8,961 nucleotides of DNA from an uncultured Lysobacteraceae bacterium (GTDB taxonomy: Bacteria > Pseudomonadota > Gammaproteobacteria > Xanthomonadales > Rhodanobacteraceae). The translations under genes and the position numbers were made by a program. Each line of letters opens with the position of its first letter. Positions within the stretch are counted from its first letter, which is position 1. The DNA is taken from NCBI GenBank assembly GCA_946480705.1, contig CAMLLF010000117.1, positions 1 to 8,961 on the forward strand. The letters run 5' to 3'. Below the pieces are notes generated by a model that saw only the letters and a program-made list of their open reading frames with translations, had not been told where the DNA came from and made no database searches. Positions 5,787 to 8,961 of this stretch are shown piece after piece.

Positions 5787-8078
5787 TTACTTCTGTTTCT
5801 TCTTGTCGCTCTTGTCGCCGAACGCGCTCTCCAGCGTATCGCCGCCAGCGCCCTTGATCGGCGGCAGCGATTCGAAGCGACGCTGATATTCCTCGGTGAT
5901 GCTCTGCGCATCCACCGCGTTGCCGACCACGCGCGGCGTGATCAGGACAATGAGTTCGGTGCGCGTGCGGTTTTTCTTCGTGTGGCCGAACAGGTTGCCG
6001 ATGATCGGAATGCGGCTGAGACCCGGCACACCGTCCTTGCCGGCGACTTCCGATTCGCCGATCAGGCCGCCGAGCAGCACGGTCTGTCCGCTCTGCACGG
6101 CGATCTCGGTTTCGATCTCGCGCTTGGCGACGCTGTAGTTGCCGGTCACGTCCTGCGCGCCCGGCTTGCTGACTTCCTGCGAGACTTCCATGTAGACGAG
6201 CCCGCCCGGATTCACGCGCGGCGTCACCGTGAGGATCACGCCGACGTCGCGGAACTGTACCGAGCCGTAGCTGGTGTTGGTATTGGTGTTCGTGCCGGTG
6301 TTGATCCCGCTCAGATAGTTCTGCACGACCGGGATCTGGTCACCGACGTTGATGCGCGCTTCCTTGTTGTTGAGCACAACGAGCGACGGAGCCGACAGCG
6401 TCTTCGTATTCGAGCTCGTCTGCAGCGCATTGACGGCAACTTCGATCTCGCTATTGATGAACGAGAAGAACAGGTTCGAGCCACTCGACGACGGCGTGTT
6501 GGTGGCGCCGAACAGGCCGCGCTGCTGATTGCCGGGCTGCGAATTGGTGAAGCGGTTGTCGCCCTGGTTGCTCGTGCCGATCAGGCCTTCGAGGAACCAG
6601 CGCACGCCGTATTCGAGATCGCCGACGAGCGACACTTCGAGAATCTTGGTTTCGATCTGGACCTGCAGCGGCTCGACGTCGAGACGTTTGATCGCACTCT
6701 GGATGATGCCCCACTGGCTCTGCGTCGCCATGACGAGGATCTGGTTGTTCTCCTCGACCGCGGTGATGCGCACTTCGGCCTCGTCGTCGCCGATCGTGAA
6801 CGAAGCAGCGCCGCCGGTACCGCTGGTCGCGGCTGCCGCCTGCTTCTCGCGCGCGGCTTCGGCGCGACGGCTGCTGTCGTTCGTGCCGCGCACTTCGACC
6901 GACTGCAGGCCCGGCGCGACACCGCCGCGCGAACTCGTGCGGCGCGACGAGCTGCCGCTGCCGCGCTGGCCGGTGAAGACTTCATTGAGACGGTCGGCGA
7001 GATCGACGGACTTTACATTTTTCACGTCGTACACATAGAGCTGCGTACCGTTCTCGCTGCCGCCCTGATCGAGGCGGCGCAGCCATTCCTCGGCCTGCGC
7101 GAGATAGTCGGGATTCGGCGTGATGACGATGACCGAATTCGTGCGCTCGATCGGCACGAAACGGAACATGCCGGCCATCGGCGACTCGCCGGTCGCGCCG
7201 AACAGCTTGTCGAGCTCGGGCATGATCTTGGCGACTTCGACGTTGACGACCGCGTACACGCCGATCGACATCCCCTTGAGCCAGTCGACGTCGAAGGTGT
7301 CGATCGTGCGCTGGTAGTTGGCGAGTTCGCTCGCCGTGCCGGCGAGCACGAGCATGCTGCGCGCCGTGTCGACCGACACGAACGCGTCGGCCTTCGCGTA
7401 CGGCTTCAGCAGCTTTTCCATTTCCTTCGGCGAGACGAAGCGCAGCGGAAACAGGCGCACCTCATAGCCCTTGGCGGAGCCCGGCGGCGACAGCCGCGGC
7501 ACGAGCTTGCCGGGCAGTGCGTCCTTGGTCGGCAGCACCGTGTAGCGGCCTTCGCTGTAGACCATCGAGTTGTTGGTCCAGGACAGCAGCATCTCGAGGA
7601 TCGACATGGCCTGATCGGACTTGATCGGCTTGGACGTCGAGAAGCTGACATTGCCCTGCACGCCCGGCGCGATTACGTAGTTGAGCTGCAGCAGGTCGCC
7701 GAGGATCGCCTTCGCGACCGCCTGGATCGGCTGGTTCTCGAAGTTGAACGTCAGCTGGCCGTCGCCATCGGGCGTGACCGTGACCGGCGCGCGTGCCGCG
7801 GCTTCGTTGATGAATTTGGCCGTGCCCTTTTCGATTTCCGGCTGCGATTTCTGCGCCGCGGGATCTTTCTTGCCGCTGAGCGCGATCGGACCGTCGTCGA
7901 TCGGCATCTTGCCGGTCAGGACCTTCTCGGCCTGGGTTTCGGACGGAGCGGACTGAGTCGGCCGGCCGTCATCCTGCACGCGCCGCGTCGGAGCCGACGA
8001 GCAACCGCCCAGTACGACCAGCAGCGCGACCAGGCAAAGGGGATACAGACGTAGACGCACTGGTGGCACTCCGTTCAT
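5787..8078 (-). CDS. gspD: Type II secretion system outer-membrane secretin GspD (XpsD-like), with lipoprotein signal
   Basis: A 763-aa protein that forms the multimeric outer-membrane gate of the T2SS. Its start overlaps the gspC stop as ATGA. The signal ends in LGGC, giving a lipid-acceptor Cys26 rather than the usual cleaved Sec signal of GspD. Domain order as read: acidic/Pro linker 27-105; N0 about 107-185 (QLTFNFENQPIQAVAKAILG); N1 about 204-265 (YEVRLFPLRFVSPKEMEKLL); N2 about 270-338; N3 about 345-465, interrupted by a Ser/Arg/Ala/Gly-rich insert at about 370-428; and secretin core about 470-718, with VGDQIPVVQ (578-586), GVILTVTPRV (613-622), SGQTVLLGGLI (663-673), VPGLSRIPIIGNLFG (684-698) and TELIVLITPRVV (707-718). 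The tail after the core is only about 45 residues and ends KSDKKKQK. The length is close to that of other GspD/XpsD proteins. The lipobox makes attachment to the outer membrane through its own lipid plausible. Confidence 0.96.
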   Translation of the reverse strand: MNGVPPVRLRLYPLCLVALLVVLGGCSSAPTRRVQDDGRPTQSAPSETQAEKVLTGKMPIDDGPIALSGKKDPAAQKSQPEIEKGTAKFINEAAARAPVTVTPDGDGQLTFNFENQPIQAVAKAILGDLLQLNYVIAPGVQGNVSFSTSKPIKSDQAMSILEMLLSWTNNSMVYSEGRYTVLPTKDALPGKLVPRLSPPGSAKGYEVRLFPLRFVSPKEMEKLLKPYAKADAFVSVDTARSMLVLAGTASELANYQRTIDTFDVDWLKGMSIGVYAVVNVEVAKIMPELDKLFGATGESPMAGMFRFVPIERTNSVIVITPNPDYLAQAEEWLRRLDQGGSENGTQLYVYDVKNVKSVDLADRLNEVFTGQRGSGSSSRRTSSRGGVAPGLQSVEVRGTNDSSRRAEAAREKQAAAATSGTGGAASFTIGDDEAEVRITAVEENNQILVMATQSQWGIIQSAIKRLDVEPLQVQIETKILEVSLVGDLEYGVRWFLEGLIGTSNQGDNRFTNSQPGNQQRGLFGATNTPSSSGSNLFFSFINSEIEVAVNALQTSSNTKTLSAPSLVVLNNKEARINVGDQIPVVQNYLSGINTGTNTNTNTSYGSVQFRDVGVILTVTPRVNPGGLVYMEVSQEVSKPGAQDVTGNYSVAKREIETEIAVQSGQTVLLGGLIGESEVAGKDGVPGLSRIPIIGNLFGHTKKNRTRTELIVLITPRVVGNAVDAQSITEEYQRRFESLPPIKGAGGDTLESAFGDKSDKKKQK

Positions 8079-8788
8079 TTGACCTGTTCCTGCTGCTCGC
8101 GCAGCTTCTCGGCCTGCTCGCGCATTTCGCGGCGGCGCTCTTCGATTCGGCGTTGCAGTTCGGCCGCACGATCCGGCGGCGGCTGACCCGGGACATTCGT
8201 CGGCGCATTGCCGGTCGGCGGGGCGGCGGGAGCGGCGCCGGGCGGCGGCGGGGGTACGGCGCGCGCGCTCGGCGGAACTGTGAGTCCGGGAGCGACCTCA
8301 AGTTCCACTTCCGAGGTCTCGTCCTGCGGATTCTTGAACACGACGCTGCGCGAGCGGATCTCGGTCAGCGTCCAGCCGGCCTGTTCGCCCGGCAGCGGCA
8401 TGCCGACGCGCAGCGACACGGCTTCGTTCTTGCCGTTGTCGCGGACCATCGCGAGCTTGACGTCGGGCGTCAGGATGATGCCGGTCAGCGTGATGTTCAG
8501 CGGCGCGGTCGGCGCATCGACGACTTTGACGTCTTCGACGATCGGCGTCGGCTTGCGGTCGTCGTTGAAGATCGGCCGCTGGCGCACTTCGGCGAATTCG
8601 GAATCCGGCGGCATGACGACGGCTTCCGTGTCGATGCGGCCGACGCCGGTCACCGGCGGTGCTTCTGTCTCGGGCAGCCAGCCATAGCCGCGGCCGGCGC
8701 CCATCCAGGCGAGCACGCCGGCCAGCGCCATGACGCCGCAGGCGCCCGCAAGGCTCAGCGTAATCAGGCGAGCGGTACGCGCGTTCAT
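8075..8788 (-). CDS. gspC: Type II secretion inner-membrane protein GspC/XpsN-like
   Basis: A 237-aa bitopic protein. A short cytoplasmic N-terminus (MNARTARL) leads to one membrane helix (about 9-30). A periplasmic linker follows, then a small beta domain at about 97-165 (LNITLTGIILTPDVKLAMV, LRVGMPLPG, GWTLTEIRSRSVVF), which matches the homology region by which GspC contacts the N0 domain of GspD. A run of prolines (179-183) and a Pro/Ala linker lead to a very charged C-terminal helix (205-237, RIEERRREMREQAEKL), likely a coiled coil. No PDZ domain is present, unlike the classical GspC, which fits the XpsN/GspN form of Xanthomonas-type systems. The ribosome site GGAGAAGG lies directly before ATG 8788. 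ATGA overlaps join it to gspM upstream and gspD downstream. The name gspN may be used by some annotators. Confidence 0.82.
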   Translation of the reverse strand: MNARTARLITLSLAGACGVMALAGVLAWMGAGRGYGWLPETEAPPVTGVGRIDTEAVVMPPDSEFAEVRQRPIFNDDRKPTPIVEDVKVVDAPTAPLNITLTGIILTPDVKLAMVRDNGKNEAVSLRVGMPLPGEQAGWTLTEIRSRSVVFKNPQDETSEVELEVAPGLTVPPSARAVPPPPPGAAPAAPPTGNAPTNVPGQPPPDRAAELQRRIEERRREMREQAEKLREQQEQVK

Positions 8789-8961
8789 GCCTTCTCCGCT
8801 CCGCGCTTGCGCATATAGCCCGACAGGTTGAAGCGGATATCGAGCGCGCTCTGCTGCGGCTGCTTCTGGCCCGGCGCGACGTAGCCGTAGTTCTGCTTGT
8901 AGATCATCAGCTGTTCGACGAACAGGTAAGGCTTGCCGCTTTCGAGCTGGTAGCTGATCGA
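8785..8961 (-). CDS. gspM: Type II secretion protein GspM (partial, C-terminus only)
   Basis: The last 58 codons and stop are present; the start lies beyond the right edge. The translation reads SISYQLESGKPYLFVEQLMI, then a Tyr/Gln-rich linker (YGYVAPGQKQPQQ) and LDIRFNLSGYMRKRGAEKA. The pattern 'LE...PYLFVE.L.I', a linker, and 'LD..F.LSGYMR' is the ferredoxin-like C-terminal domain of GspM, the inner-membrane partner of GspL. The call is supported by position: its stop overlaps the gspC start (ATGA, 8788-8785), and M-N(C)-D is the gene order of Xanthomonas-type T2SS. Confidence 0.8.
   Translation of the reverse strand, partial: SISYQLESGKPYLFVEQLMIYKQNYGYVAPGQKQPQQSALDIRFNLSGYMRKRGAEKA

Noticed and set aside
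6270..6306. Thr/Asn repeat (TGTNTNTNTS) in GspD as a possible tandem DNA repeat
   Set aside because: It is short and imperfect at the DNA level and lies in a surface loop of the secretin core; nothing suggests phase variation or a repeat element.
5583..8054. Very long open frame on the plus strand opposite gspD (823 codons)
   Set aside because: It is Arg/Asp/His/Leu-rich with no domain pattern, as expected for the antisense of a GC-rich gene; gspD on the minus strand shows clear secretin motifs.

Overview
The window is high-GC bacterial DNA in which every supportable gene lies on the minus strand. It reads from the last genes of a type II secretion system (T2SS) operon at the right edge to a polysaccharide-type ABC exporter at the left edge. 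The envelope gene content, the GC-rich codon use and the T2SS order gspM-gspC(N)-gspD suggest a gammaproteobacterium of the Xanthomonadales or a near relative, since Xanthomonas xps has the order xpsM-xpsN-xpsD. This placement is an inference from gene order and protein style, not from a marker gene.

Layout in transcription order (right to left): (1) 8961-5350, the end of a T2SS operon: the C-terminus of GspM (partial), a short GspC/XpsN-type inner-membrane protein, the GspD secretin with a lipoprotein signal, and a 139-aa lipoprotein of unknown function. The first three genes overlap by ATGA. The lipoprotein follows 17 nt after gspD, and a modest intrinsic terminator follows it. (2) 5185-3671, a 504-aa exported protein of unknown function with a strong Shine-Dalgarno, codon choices suggesting high expression and a textbook UUCG terminator. 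(3) A 385-nt gene-free stretch, then 3223-2090, a 377-aa exported protein of unknown function with 12 cysteines and a Gly5 hinge. It is followed by a perfect 16-bp hairpin and then by an intrinsic terminator. (4) 1947-1009, an exported parvulin-type peptidyl-prolyl isomerase whose start codon lies just behind that terminator. (5) 944-1, the permease and the truncated ATPase of an ABC-2 polysaccharide/O-antigen type exporter, coupled by a GTGA overlap.

The common theme is the cell envelope: protein export across the outer membrane, exported proteins that could be its cargo or surface components, a periplasmic folding helper and a glycan exporter. I see no CRISPR array, mobile element, tRNA or rRNA. 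The most interesting points are the secretin-linked lipoprotein, the two unrecognised exported proteins, and the RNA hairpins around the isomerase gene, especially the terminator that ends a few bases before its ribosome binding site.
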